Below are positions 24,101 to 33,300 of a stretch of DNA of 35,298 bases, one piece after another. A program made the translations under genes and the position numbers. The notes beneath the pieces are model-generated. The model was given only the letters and a program-made list of their open reading frames with translations, was not told the origin of the DNA and made no database searches. Positions within the stretch are counted from its first letter, which is position 1; each line of letters opens with the position of its first letter. Source of the DNA: Nocardia alni (lineage in GTDB: Bacteria; Actinomycetota; Actinomycetes; Mycobacteriales; Mycobacteriaceae); the NCBI RefSeq assembly GCF_019038435.1, contig NZ_JAGPOX010000104.1, positions 1 to 35,298 of the forward strand, read 5' to 3'.

Positions 24101-24346
24101 ATGGCCATGGTGCGCGTACAGAACCTGATAGACGCCGAGTTCGACATCGACATTCCGCTGCTGGAGTTGTTCGAGCACACCACGATCGGCCAACTCGCCG
24201 CCCGCCTGGACCGGCACAGGGCCGGAGAGCCGCCCACCGCGGCGGTCCGAGCCGATGGCGACGCGGTCGCCGAGGCGAGGAGGCGTGCCGAGGCGGCCAA
24301 GACAGCACAGCGGGCGGCCGCCGCACGCCGGAGGAAGAGCAGATGA
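18101..24346 (+). CDS. Hybrid PKS-NRPS: KS(atypical)-[AT lost]-PCP-C-A-PCP
   Basis: The protein has 2081 residues. The KS covers residues 5-430: Cys177 in QAGCATSL and His313 in EAHGTGT are kept, but the second His is Asp354 (KPNVGDTW instead of KxNxGH). Then comes the usual KS-AT linker and directly the post-AT motif PGHPYLRHRCW, so the AT is missing. A Pro/Thr/Ala-rich repeat linker fills about 600-845. PCP1 has Ser871 (GGHSLL). The C domain is about 940-1390 with HHSVADG (H1074, H1075, D1079). The A domain is about 1405-1950; its specificity residues read D1622, I1623, N1626, Y1665, W1691, G1693, G1717, I1725, G1726, K = DINYWGGIGK, which I recall for Ndelta-hydroxy-/formyl-hydroxy-ornithine (coelichelin, pyoverdines). 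PCP2 has Ser2000. It should load an Ndelta-modified ornithine-like residue. Coupled by ATGA on both sides. Confidence 0.9.
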   Translation: MSESSDAVAVVGLALRTAGAQTPEEFWALLRDGREALITSTDEQLRGAGLSDAELADPALVRTRPLLDGIEQFDPGHFGFTPREAALTDPQLRLLLECSHEAMESAAVDPARFDGAISVFAGTGPDSYYTHHLLPRERHDPAARMDHLLGNSKDFVAARIAWSLGLRGPAVNVQAGCATSLVAVHLAAQSLLAGESDLALAGGATVYVPQHTGYRYREGGINSPDGRCRAFSAEADGTTPGDGVAVLALRRLADALADGDPILGILESTAVNNDGSGKAGFAAPDAGAQAEAVAEALGVAGIEADDLDYLEAHGTGTPLGDEIEIAALSAGFEGLLRDPAHRVWIGTHKPNVGDTWAAAGALGLAKVLLSLTHDQLPPSINGTPLNPRIDFDATPFAVNHALRAWPAPETGRPRRAGVHVFGLGGTNAHAIVAQAPDRAPATPPRAAELLPLSARSATQLREVRKTLADYLATHPNTDIRAFAWTLQSGRREHPVRAAFIVTDPGDAERTLRDDSCESSNFITPTSNTPPGPDIDRLTTDEYLAALRTVGHAWLNNRDDIDPTSLRGNHTPLRLAIPGHPYLRHRCWAEPPPPQTAIYPATAPSAPAQPHPNTLPHNVKPNSATETTTEADPALSTATQPSAPGHPRPQTLVPYVAPGSATETTATRIQAVNRSASAHPHPNALPHVAPRSTTQTTAEAVPAPNATTTAAMEPSTPPHQVASNSTTETAREADSAPSAATRPAVELSAPGHPRPETLPHHITPSSITDTTADPVPAPNAATSAAMEPSTLPRHVAPDSRTGTRGAADPAPNAVSGPAVELWAPGHPRPETLPPYVAPSSATETTVTRIWAVEFGFDRIGVRDEFFDLGGHSLLAARIIDRMRDECAVALSVRDLLAEASTPAALAALIETRGQVDAAAVADTAASADTTSEDRTIIGYRGMRIPLSAAQRRMWLFMRLYPTSNAYNIGFPMRLRGTVDVGALRRAVAGLLTRHDVLRTRFVLHEGTPFAVVDEPDEAVDVLMVRDGEHDERTAERWIADADATPFDLGSGPLVRLAFAPAEDPQGPHLMLLCAHHSVADGMSLAILHAELAELYAADLEGRAARLSGTVSQFPDLMLRREDPEQQAERSAALDYWRDRLAGEPAALDLPTDRPRPDTPTFAGHAHAFDLDVAPSAALRALAQRHRASTFALVTAAFITVLHRLTGQTDILAGTVTHGRLGAPERDAVGCFADTVLLRERIDPDRTFSELLTQVRDTVTEALAHQPVAFDELVAELGWDATPNRAPLPQAMVIGQQPVHPIRMGRAEGEPIVDQVDTARFDLVCNVWEEHDRIHGAVTGALDIFAPDTIARIAESISVALESIAAEPDSPIADIAIIAPAQRELLHTQWTGAAHPDSAAVSRTGIPRGARPPALHELVLDAARRTPSAVAVTAGSQTLTYDELLAESERLAYRLLDAGVAPEQIVAVSLPRGIDYVVALLGVLRAGAAFVPVDTGWPGERRRQVLEQAGVSVVIADKPGPASATVIAAEPGPATVGVAAQPSRTVASLEVIDMHDESEPGWHELPEVTPEQVAYVMFTSGSTGTPKGVMIRHGAIGYRLRWQQDLLRFGPADCVLFKAPLGFDISINEIFLPLAVGGRLAIVDAEREADIGHLLEVIERDRVTFFYVVASMLDLILDRRDGAAKARSLRYVWCGGEALTDELYLRFAAAFPDATMFHGYGPAEATIGVACRRYTPSAESEASSGRIESHADLADRDRAHSPSPTTRSARTHAVTMGTPNPGARVYVLDQRMRPAPVGVVGELYIGGLPLGRGYVNAAGRTAESFVADTVSGLPGARLYRTGDLAKFTTGGELLFCGRADHQVKVHGYRVELAEVEAVAMRHPAVRRAAVVLDSDGELAAFCQPDDGAHCDAHTLRQWFIQSVPPFMVPRGITVVDRIPLTTAGKLDRKRLAALAVPAEDHAPDRIAPDGATELTLARIWCAVLGVESVGSNRNFFELGGHSMAMVRVQNLIDAEFDIDIPLLELFEHTTIGQLAARLDRHRAGEPPTAAVRADGDAVAEARRRAEAAKTAQRAAAARRRKSR
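19900..20640 (+). repeat. In-frame tandem repeats in the KS-PCP linker
   Basis: Units of 222 bp (74 codons) are seen: a GCTGCCATGGAACCATCGACA segment at 20225 recurs at 20447, and a CGGAAACACTGCC segment at 20361 recurs at 20583. A third related copy around 20041-20110 matches 20581-20650 (offset 540 bp), which is the N-terminal edge of the PCP domain. The encoded linker is Pro/Thr/Ala/Ser/His-rich and about 245 residues long. Confidence 0.85.
23285..23415 (+). other. Low-complexity insertion inside the first A domain
   Basis: Between core motifs A5 (YGPAEATIG) and A6 the domain carries about 43 extra residues, Ser/Arg/Glu/Asp/His-rich, from after the CRRYTP segment to before VTMGTPNPGARVYVLD. 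Normal A domains continue directly here. The reading frame and flanking motifs are intact, so the loop is tolerated. Confidence 0.6.
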
Positions 24347-27300
24347 CGACCGAACGCCACGAACCCTTCCCCCTGACCGACACCCAGCGGGCCTACCTCA
24401 TCGGGCGCGGCGACTTCTATCCGCTCGGAAACGTCTCCACGCACGCGTATCTCGAATACGACTGCGTGATCGACCCGGACCGATTCGCAGCGGCGTGGGA
24501 CCGAGTCCTGGCCCGCCACGACATGCTGCGCGCGGTCGTGGATCCGCAGACCGCCACGCAGCGGGTGTTGACCGAGGTGCCCGATTCCGGTCTGGCCCTG
24601 CATGATCTGCGCGGGCTGGACGAGCCCGACGCGGAGGCGGCAGTGGCCGCTACCCGCGAAACGATGGCACACGAGGTACGTCCGTCCGACCGCTATCCGA
24701 TCTTCGGGATGGCGTTGTCGTTGCTGTCGGACACCGACGACCGAACCACTGTGCGAGCCCGATTACACGTCGGTATCGACGGCTTGACTCTGGACTACGC
24801 GAGTTGGCATGTGCTGCTGCGTGATCTGTCGATCTTCTATGACGACCTCGACGCGGACCTGTCGCCGCCCGCCTGCGCATTCCGCGACTATGTGCTCGCC
24901 GCAGCGGATCTCGCCGATCCGCAGGACCGCGCCGAGGCACACGAATACTGGGAGAAGATCCTGCCGGATCTGCCCGGCCCGCCGCATCTGCCGCTGCGAC
25001 GAGAACCGGAATCGGTGACCCACCCCCGGTTCGACCGGCTCGACGAGTGTCTCGACGCCTCGACCTGGTCGCGTCTGCAAGCGCGCGCCACCGAACACGG
25101 CCTCACCGCCAGCGGACTCATGGTCGCCGCCTTCGCACAGGTCGTCGCACACTGGAGTGCCACACCCCGGTTCACACTGAACATTCCGCGTATGGGACGC
25201 AGTCCGCTCCTGGACGGCGTGGAGGACGTAGCGGGAGAATTCGCGACGTTCACTCTGATCGATATCGACGCCGGCGACCGCGAGCCCTTCACCGACTTCG
25301 CCCGCCGAGCGCAGCGCCGGATGTGGGACGCGCTGGAGCACGGCGCCATCAGCGGCGTCGAACTGCTGCGCAGGCTCGGCGAACTCCACGGCAGCGAGCA
25401 CGGCCCGGTCCTGATGCCCGTGGTACTGACCAGCACACTGGCCTTCGCCAAGAACGACTCCGCCCTCGTACGCGCCCTGCGGCCGGTCTACCACATCACC
25501 TCCACCCCCCAGGTGTACCTCGACGTACAGCTGGAGGAGCGCCTCGGCGAACTGTACGTCAACTGGGACTACGTACGAGACATGCTGCGCCCCGGCGTAA
25601 TCGAGGCGATGTTCGCGGCATGGTCGACCTTGCTACACAACCTCGCCAGTGACGAACGAACGTGGCGCAGCACCGATCCGATCGGCTTCGACCACACACA
25701 CCAACCTCCGACTTCCCCTAGTGGTCCGATGCCGCGCGACACCGACAACCGCGACTCCGCGGCGAACTCCGCACACCAGAATGTCGATCGGGCACGAGTT
25801 GTTCGGCAACCAAACGATAAACCCGAGTCGGCACACAGCGACCTCGCGAAGCAAGACCAGGCATACCCACACGCAGAAGCCCCATTCGCCGCCGACAGTC
25901 ACAACTCCACAGCCAGCTCACTCGACCCGAATGTCGCACCACCCCAAGGTGATCACACGCGCGGTGACGAGAACACGCTGGCACACAGCGACTTTCTGAC
26001 GCAGGTCCGAGAGCGTCCTGACGCGACCGCACTGATCGGCGCGGACGGAAGCGGCGTCACCTACGCGCAATTGCATGCCAGGGCGTCCACGGTCGCGTGG
26101 TGGCTGCACGAGGCAGCTTCGCCGCCGGTGAAACCCGATGAGCCGGAACCGATCGTCGCCATCGTGATGACCAAGTCATGTGCGCAGATCGCGGCGGCGA
26201 TCGGAGTGTTGTGCGCCGGATGTGCCTATCTGCCCATCGATCCCGAGCTACCGGCGGCATCGATCGCCGCTCTGCTGGACCGCGCGCGCCCCGCCGCGAT
26301 ACTGACCGACACCACTACCGCGCAGGCGCTGCCGAATCCCACAACCTCACTGCCCACACTCGTCGTCGACCAACTCTCCGCGTCCCCGGCGACTCCGCTG
26401 CTGTTCTCCTCACGGGCAGTAACGCATCCGGCGACCCCGCCACCTATGCTCGATGCCGACGAACTCTCCGTGTCCCCCGAACCGGCACTGCCGCCCGCCA
26501 CTGCCCCCTCACGGGCATTGCCACATCCGGCAACCCCACTGCCCACGCCCCCTGTCGACCAGTTCTCCGAGTCCTCGGCGCGGGCACTGCCACCGACCAC
26601 AACCACCGCTCGCAGCCTGGCCTATCTACTCCCGACATCGGGATCGACAGGCGAACCCAAGCTGGTCGCCGTCGAGCACGGCGGGGTCGTCAACTGCCTG
26701 CGTGCGACGGCACGCGCCTTCGGTCTCGGACCGGACGACCGCTCGCTGGCGGTCACAGCGCTGCATCACGACATGTCGCTGTTCGATGTGTTCGGCATGC
26801 TCGGCGCGGGCGGGTGTGTGGTGGTTCCCGATGCCGCACGCCGCGTGGATCCGGAGCATTGGCTGGCACTGATGTCCGAACACGGTGTGACCGTGTGGAA
26901 TTCGGTGCCCGCGATGATGCGGATGCTGCTGGACTACCGCCGCGAAAGCCAGGACGACGGCAGCGAAGAGTCAACGCTGAGGCTGAGTTTCCTTGGCGGG
27001 GACTGGTTTCCGCTCGATCTCGCACAGAACTATCGTGCCGCGTACGGTTCCGCGGAACTCGTCAGTGTGGGCGGCCCCACCGAGACGACCCTGTGGAACA
27101 TCTGGCACCGCGTCGGAGATCCCGACCGGGATTACCCGGACTGGATCAGCGTGCCCTACGGCACACCCATCCCCGGCGCCCGATACCACCTCCTCGATGA
27201 GCGGGGATTCGAATGCCCGGCCTGGGTGGTCGGTGAGATGTGTTGCAGTGGCATCGGTGTGGCTCGCGAGTACCGGGGCGATCCGGAACTCACCGCACAA

Positions 27301-30300
27301 CGGTTCATCCGGCACCCGGCCACCGGGCTACGCCTGTACCGCACGGGTGACCTGGGCCGTCGCCGCCCCGACGGCACCATCGAGTTCATCGGCAGGCGTG
27401 ATTCACAGGTTCAGCTGCGCGGCCGCCGGGTCGAGCCCTCGGCCGTCGAGGCGGCGCTGCGGACCCACCCCGCAGTGCGGCACGCCGTCGTCACGGCAGT
27501 AGCGCAGGTGCGGGGTCCCGGACACCGCGCACTGATCGGACATGTGGAGGCCGACACCGACGAGCAGACCCTGCTCGGCCACCTCCGCGACCGCATCGCG
27601 GAATATCTGGTGCCCAGCCGAATTCTGGTGGTGGACACGCTGCCGCTGACGGCGAGCGGCAAGGTGGATCGCGCGGCGCTGACCGCACACGGCACGACGG
27701 CCCTGAACGAGCCGACGACCGTCCCGGGTACAGCGGCCGACACCGCGCTGACGACGGTGATCGCCGCAGCGTGGGCGGACGTGCTCGGCCTGGACCGAGT
27801 CGGCCCGCGCGACAATTTCTTCACCCTCGGCGGCGACTCGCTGGCGGCCACCAGAATTCTGGCCCGGCTGCGCCGCGAGCTGGCGGGCTGCGAGATCTCC
27901 GCACGGGCCGTACTGGCCGGAATCGACGTCGAGACCTGCGCGCAGGCACTGCTCGCCTACGCGGGCCCGCAACTGGAATCCGCCGCGCGCCGCGCCCTCG
28001 GCGAACAGCCGGAACCAATGGCCGACTCCGCGAACACCGTTGCGACGCAGAACGGTCCGCTTCCACAATCCCGCACTCGCGACGGTCAGGCAGGACCCGG
28101 GGCCCATACTGCGAATGCTTCTGCGGCACAGACTGATCTGCTATCGAAACGCACCGCACACCGCCCCCTTGACGGCCGGCCGGAACCCACGGCCATCACC
28201 GACGAAATATCCGCACCGCAAACCGGACCACTGTCGGCCGCGCAACGGCGCATGTGGTTCGCCGAGCGGCTCGCCCCCGACAGCGCGGCCAATCATCTGG
28301 CAGTGATGATCCGGCTGGACGACGGCCTCGACCCGGACACCCTGTGCGCCGCCTTGGCCGACGTTGTCGCCCGCCACACCGTGTTGCGGACCGTCTACCG
28401 CGCCGACGCGGACGGCCTGCCCCGCCAGCACATCCTCGACCGGCCCTTCGAGGTCGCGCCAGTCGCCGCCCCGGACCCGATCGCCCATGCTCACGCCGCG
28501 GCGGTCCGGCCGTTCCGGTTGGGCAAGGAACTGCCGATCCGAGCAGGTTTGGCGCGCGCGGACACCGGGGACGCCCGTAACGGCGACCCGCACGACGACA
28601 CCGCCCGAAGCCGGGCAACGGGCGACTGGCTGCTGTGGATCGTCCTGCACCACATCGCATTCGACGACTACAGCTGGGACATCCTGTTCAGCGACCTGTC
28701 GACGGCCTACCGGACGCGACGCCACGGCGATGTCACGGCCCCCATCGCGGCCGGCCGATATCTGGACCACGCACTGGCAGAGGACGAACGCGCGCAGCGC
28801 GCCGAATACGCCGCCGCCCGCGAGCACTGGCGTAGGAGGAGTCTGCGTGCCCGGCCGGGCACGATGCTCCCGCCGCGCAAGGGCCGCAGGGTCGTCCGGG
28901 ATCTGAGCTCGACACACCATGCGGAAGTCACCACAGTCGCCCGGGCACAGGGTATTTCGACAACGACGGTGCTGATGACCGCTGCGGCGATGACCGTGGG
29001 TCGACGCATCGGCAGCGACACCGTTGTGCTGGCCGTACCTGTAGTCGATCGCAGCGAGCCTGGCGCCGAATCGGTGCTCGGCAACTTCGGCAACCTCGTG
29101 CTGATCGACATCGATCTCACCGCCGCCGATCCACTCGCCGAGGTCGCGGCGAAGAGCCTCGATGCCTATGCGCACCAGCAGGTTCCGTTCGACGTCGTGG
29201 TGGCGGACCAGCGTGCGGCACGGCCGGGTGATTCCGGCCCGCTGTTCGACGCCGTGTTCTCCGCCCGCGGCGCCCTGGCCGGCGAGCTGAACTTGGACGG
29301 AGTGAGCGCGACCGTCACGCCGATCGACCTCGGCACCGCCCGCTTCGATCTCGTTCTCGAATGCGCCGACACCGGCACGGGACACCAGCTCGGCATCGTC
29401 GCGGACAGCGACCGCTACCGCGCCGACGAAGCACAGACGCTGCTCGGTGAATTCCACACCACGCTCATCGAGCTGTGCTCATCCCCCACACCGGTCCCGC
29501 AGGCTCCACCAACCGGCCATCCCCTTCTTTCCCCCACTCCACCGGCCCCGCAAGCGCCGTCGACCGGCCAACCCCGCCCGACGGCCCGAAAGGAAGTCCA
29601 GATGACCGGCCCCACCGAATTCGACGACGCGATAGAGACACCCGATATGGACGCGATCGCGGTGATCGGCATGGACGGTCGCTTCCCCGGCGCACCGGAT
29701 CTGACGGTCTTCTGGGACAACCTGATCCAGGGCCGCGAAAGCGCCCGGGAATTCACCCTCGAGCAGTTCCTGGCCGCGGGCGGAACCGAGGCCGAGTACG
29801 ACGATCCCGCGCTGGTGCGGGTCGCATCCAGCGTCGAGGGCATCGACCGCTTCGACGCCGATTTCTTCGGCTACCGGCCGTCGGAGGCCGAACTGATCGA
29901 CCCGCAGCAGCGCCTGTTCCTCGAATGCTGCCACCACGCCTTGGAGCATTCCGGGCAGGCGCCCGGCCGCTTCGACGGCCGGATCGGGGTCTACGCCGGA
30001 GCCAGCCAGAGCCGCTATTTCCTGGAGAACGTGTACCCGCACGTGATGGACCAGACGAATTCCATGGCGTCGCTGCCCGCGACATCGGGCAGTTCCCCCG
30101 GCGGAATCGCCACGCGGGTGGCCTACAAGCTCGGTCTGACCGGTCCGGCGCTGAGTGTGCAGACCGCCTGTTCCACCTCCCTGGTCGCCATCCACGTGGC
30201 CTGCCAGGACCTGCTGAACTACCAGTGCGACGTGGCCCTGGCCGGCGGCGCCTCGCTCAATCCCACTCCGCACCAGGGATATCAGGCGATCGCCGACGGC

Positions 30301-33300
30301 CCGCTCTCACCGGACGGCCGCTGCCGGGCCTTCGACGCGGGCGCGAACGGTATGTTCCCCGGCGACGGCGTGGGCGTGGTGGTGCTCAAGCGCCTGGCCG
30401 ACGCGCTGGCAGACGGCGATCCGATCCGCGCCGTGATCAAGGGCTCCGCGGTCAACAACGACGGCAACCGCAAGGCCGGTTACGGCGCACCCAGCGCACC
30501 CGGACAGGTGGAGGTCATTCTCGCCGCGCAGGCCGCCGCCGGGATCACCCCGGACCAGGTCGGATACGTCGAGGCGCACGGCACCGGCACACCGGTGGGG
30601 GACCCGATCGAGCTGAGCGCGCTCGGCGAGGCGTTCCGCACCGGTACCGACCGCACGGGCTACTGCCTGCTCGGCTCGGTCAAGACCAACCTCGGTCATC
30701 TGGACGCCGCCGCGGGGATCGCCGGATTCATCAAAACTGTTCTGGCACTCGAGAATCGGACTATCCCACCGAGCCTGCACTTTTCCGCGCCCAATCCCCT
30801 GTTCGACCTCGATGCCAGTCCGTTCCGGGTCGCCGCCGACCGCACCGAATGGTCCGAGTCCATACCGGATCTGGCGGCGGTGAGCTCGTTCGGCATCGGC
30901 GGCACGAACGCCCACGTCATCCTCGGCCCCGCGCCGCGGCAGGCGCCGCGCCCCGACGACGACGGCCCCGCTGTGCTCACCGTTTCCGCGCGCACCCCAG
31001 CGGCACTCGAAAGGGCCGCCGGGCAACTCGCGGCCCATCTGCGGACACACCCTCGGCTCCGGCTGGCCGACGTCGCGCACACGCTGCGCGCCGGACGCGA
31101 GGACTACGAATACCGCACGGCCGTGGTGGCCTCCGAAATCGAGGAAGCCCGCACCGAACTCGTGACCGTATCGCCCGCGCGGGCGCGTGCCACGCGGCCG
31201 GTGGTCTTCGTGCTGCCCGGCGGCGGTACCGAATACGCCCGGATGGGCCTGGGGCTCTACACCGACGAACCGGCGTTCCGCGAGGTCATCACCGCCGCCG
31301 CCGCGATTGCCGAGCCGCTGACCGGAGTCGACCTTGTCGCGCAGTTGCACGATCCGCAGGGGTTCGGCGACTCGGGCGATTCGGCGGCCGCGTTCGTGGC
31401 TGTCGTGGCCACCGAGATCGCGCTCGCCGCGGCCCTGGCAGACCACGGTGTCACGCCCGCCGCGCTGATCGGCCACAGTCTCGGCGAATACAGCGCGGCC
31501 TGCATCGCGGGCGTCATGAGTCTCGACGACACGATTCGGGTGGTCGTCGAGCGCGCGCGGCTGCTCGACCGGTCGGGCGGGGCCGCCACCAGCGTCCTGC
31601 TCGGCCCGGACGACCTCGCCGACTACCTGGGCCCGAACCTCGGCCTCGCCACGATCAACGGACCACTGCACACCACGGTGTCCGGCCCGGTGGACGAGAT
31701 CGCCGCGTTGGAGGCGGTTCTGGAGGCCAAGGGCGTCGACGTCAGCCGGCTGCCGCTGCCCGCGGTGCATTCCGCACTGCTGGACCCCGAATTACCAGCG
31801 CTGGCACGAGTATTGGCGACGGTATCGCTCAACGCGCCCCGAATTCCGATGATCTCCAACGTCTCCGGCGCTTGGCTGAGCGACGCCGAGGCCACCGATC
31901 CCGACTACTGGATCCGCCACACTCGCCACACCGTCCGCTTCGCGGACGGCATCGACACACTCGTCCGGGACCTGTCGCCGCTGTTCGTGGAGACCGGGCC
32001 CGGACGGGGATTGACGCGGCTGATCGAATTGCAGGCGGGCCGTGAGGCGGTCGCGCCGCCGACCATGCGACACCGCCGCGACGACGGCGACGATCGTGTT
32101 TACCTGCTGCGAGCCCTCGGCGGCATCTGGGCCGCGGGCGCCGCGGTGGACCTGACGGCCGCCGGCGAGCCGGCCGCGCGGAAGGTGACGCTGCCCGGCT
32201 ATCCGTTCGAACGCCGCAGGTTCTGGATCGACCCACCCGCCCGCGCCACGGCTCGCCCCTTCGACCTGTTCGGTTACCTGGATCGGTGCGAAGGCGAACT
32301 GCGCAAGCAGATTCCCGTCGAACATACCGAGCGGGGTCTGGACGCGCGGCTGGAGTCCCTGTGCGCCCTCTACGTGGCCCGGTTCCTGCGCGAGATCGGT
32401 TGCGCCACAGACCCCGGAGCGCTCGTCGACCCGGCCGCCGTGGTCGCGGAGCTGGGATTCGTTGCGCCCTATGAGCGGTTCTTCGACGCCCTGCTGTCGT
32501 TGCTGGTGGCCGACGGCTACGCGGTGCGTGACGGCGCACGTCTGCGCCTCACCGAAACACCTTGCGGCGATGAGCAATTGGATCGTGAACGGGCCGCACT
32601 GCTGGCACGGTACCCGGACGCCGAGGAGGAACTCGCCTTCCTCGACTACTGTTCGGCCCGCTACCGCCAGGTGTGCACCGGCGAGCTGGCCGGTACCGAG
32701 GTGATGATCGTGGACGGCTCCGACGATCGCTCGACCGAGGTGGTCGACAAACGGCTGGCCCACAGCGACGTCGCCATCTACACCCGCCTCGTCGGCTCCG
32801 TGCTGCGCGAACTCGCCGCCGGCCGGGACCGCCCGCTGCGGGTGCTGGAAATCGGTGCGGGCCAAGGCTATTTGACATGGCCGGTGGCCGAGGCGGTGCA
32901 CGGCACGCCGGTCGAGTACACCTTCACCGATCTCGGGCGCTCGTTCGTCGTGGCCGCGCAGCGCCGTGCACAGGAGCAGGGTTACGACTGGATGCGCTTC
33001 GGCGTGCTCGATGTCACCGGCGACGCCGAGGCGCAGGGATTCACCGAGCCGTTCGACGTCGTCCTCGCCTTCAACGTGCTGCACGCCACGCCGGAGCTGG
33101 CGACGACCGTCTCACAGGTGCACTCACTGCTCGCGCCCGGCGGCCGCCTGCTGCTGCTGGAATCTGCTCAGCAGCGCCGGGTTTCGATGTTGACCGCGGG
33201 CCTGTTCGAGGGCTGGTGGTACTTCACCGACGACCTGCGCACTCATTCCCCGCTGGTCGCGCCGGGCCAGTGGGCCGAGTTGATGCGCGGGGCCGGGTTC

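Noticed and set aside
18101..24346. Sequencing or assembly error as the explanation for the missing AT
   Set aside because: The frame is open through the join, linker motifs on both sides are kept, and the KS has an independent active-site change, so a real module variant is more likely; it cannot be fully excluded.
29475..32045. 856-codon plus-strand open frame overlapping KS-AT
   Set aside because: It is Arg/Gly/Pro-rich nonsense in another frame; the true frame has intact KS and AT active sites.
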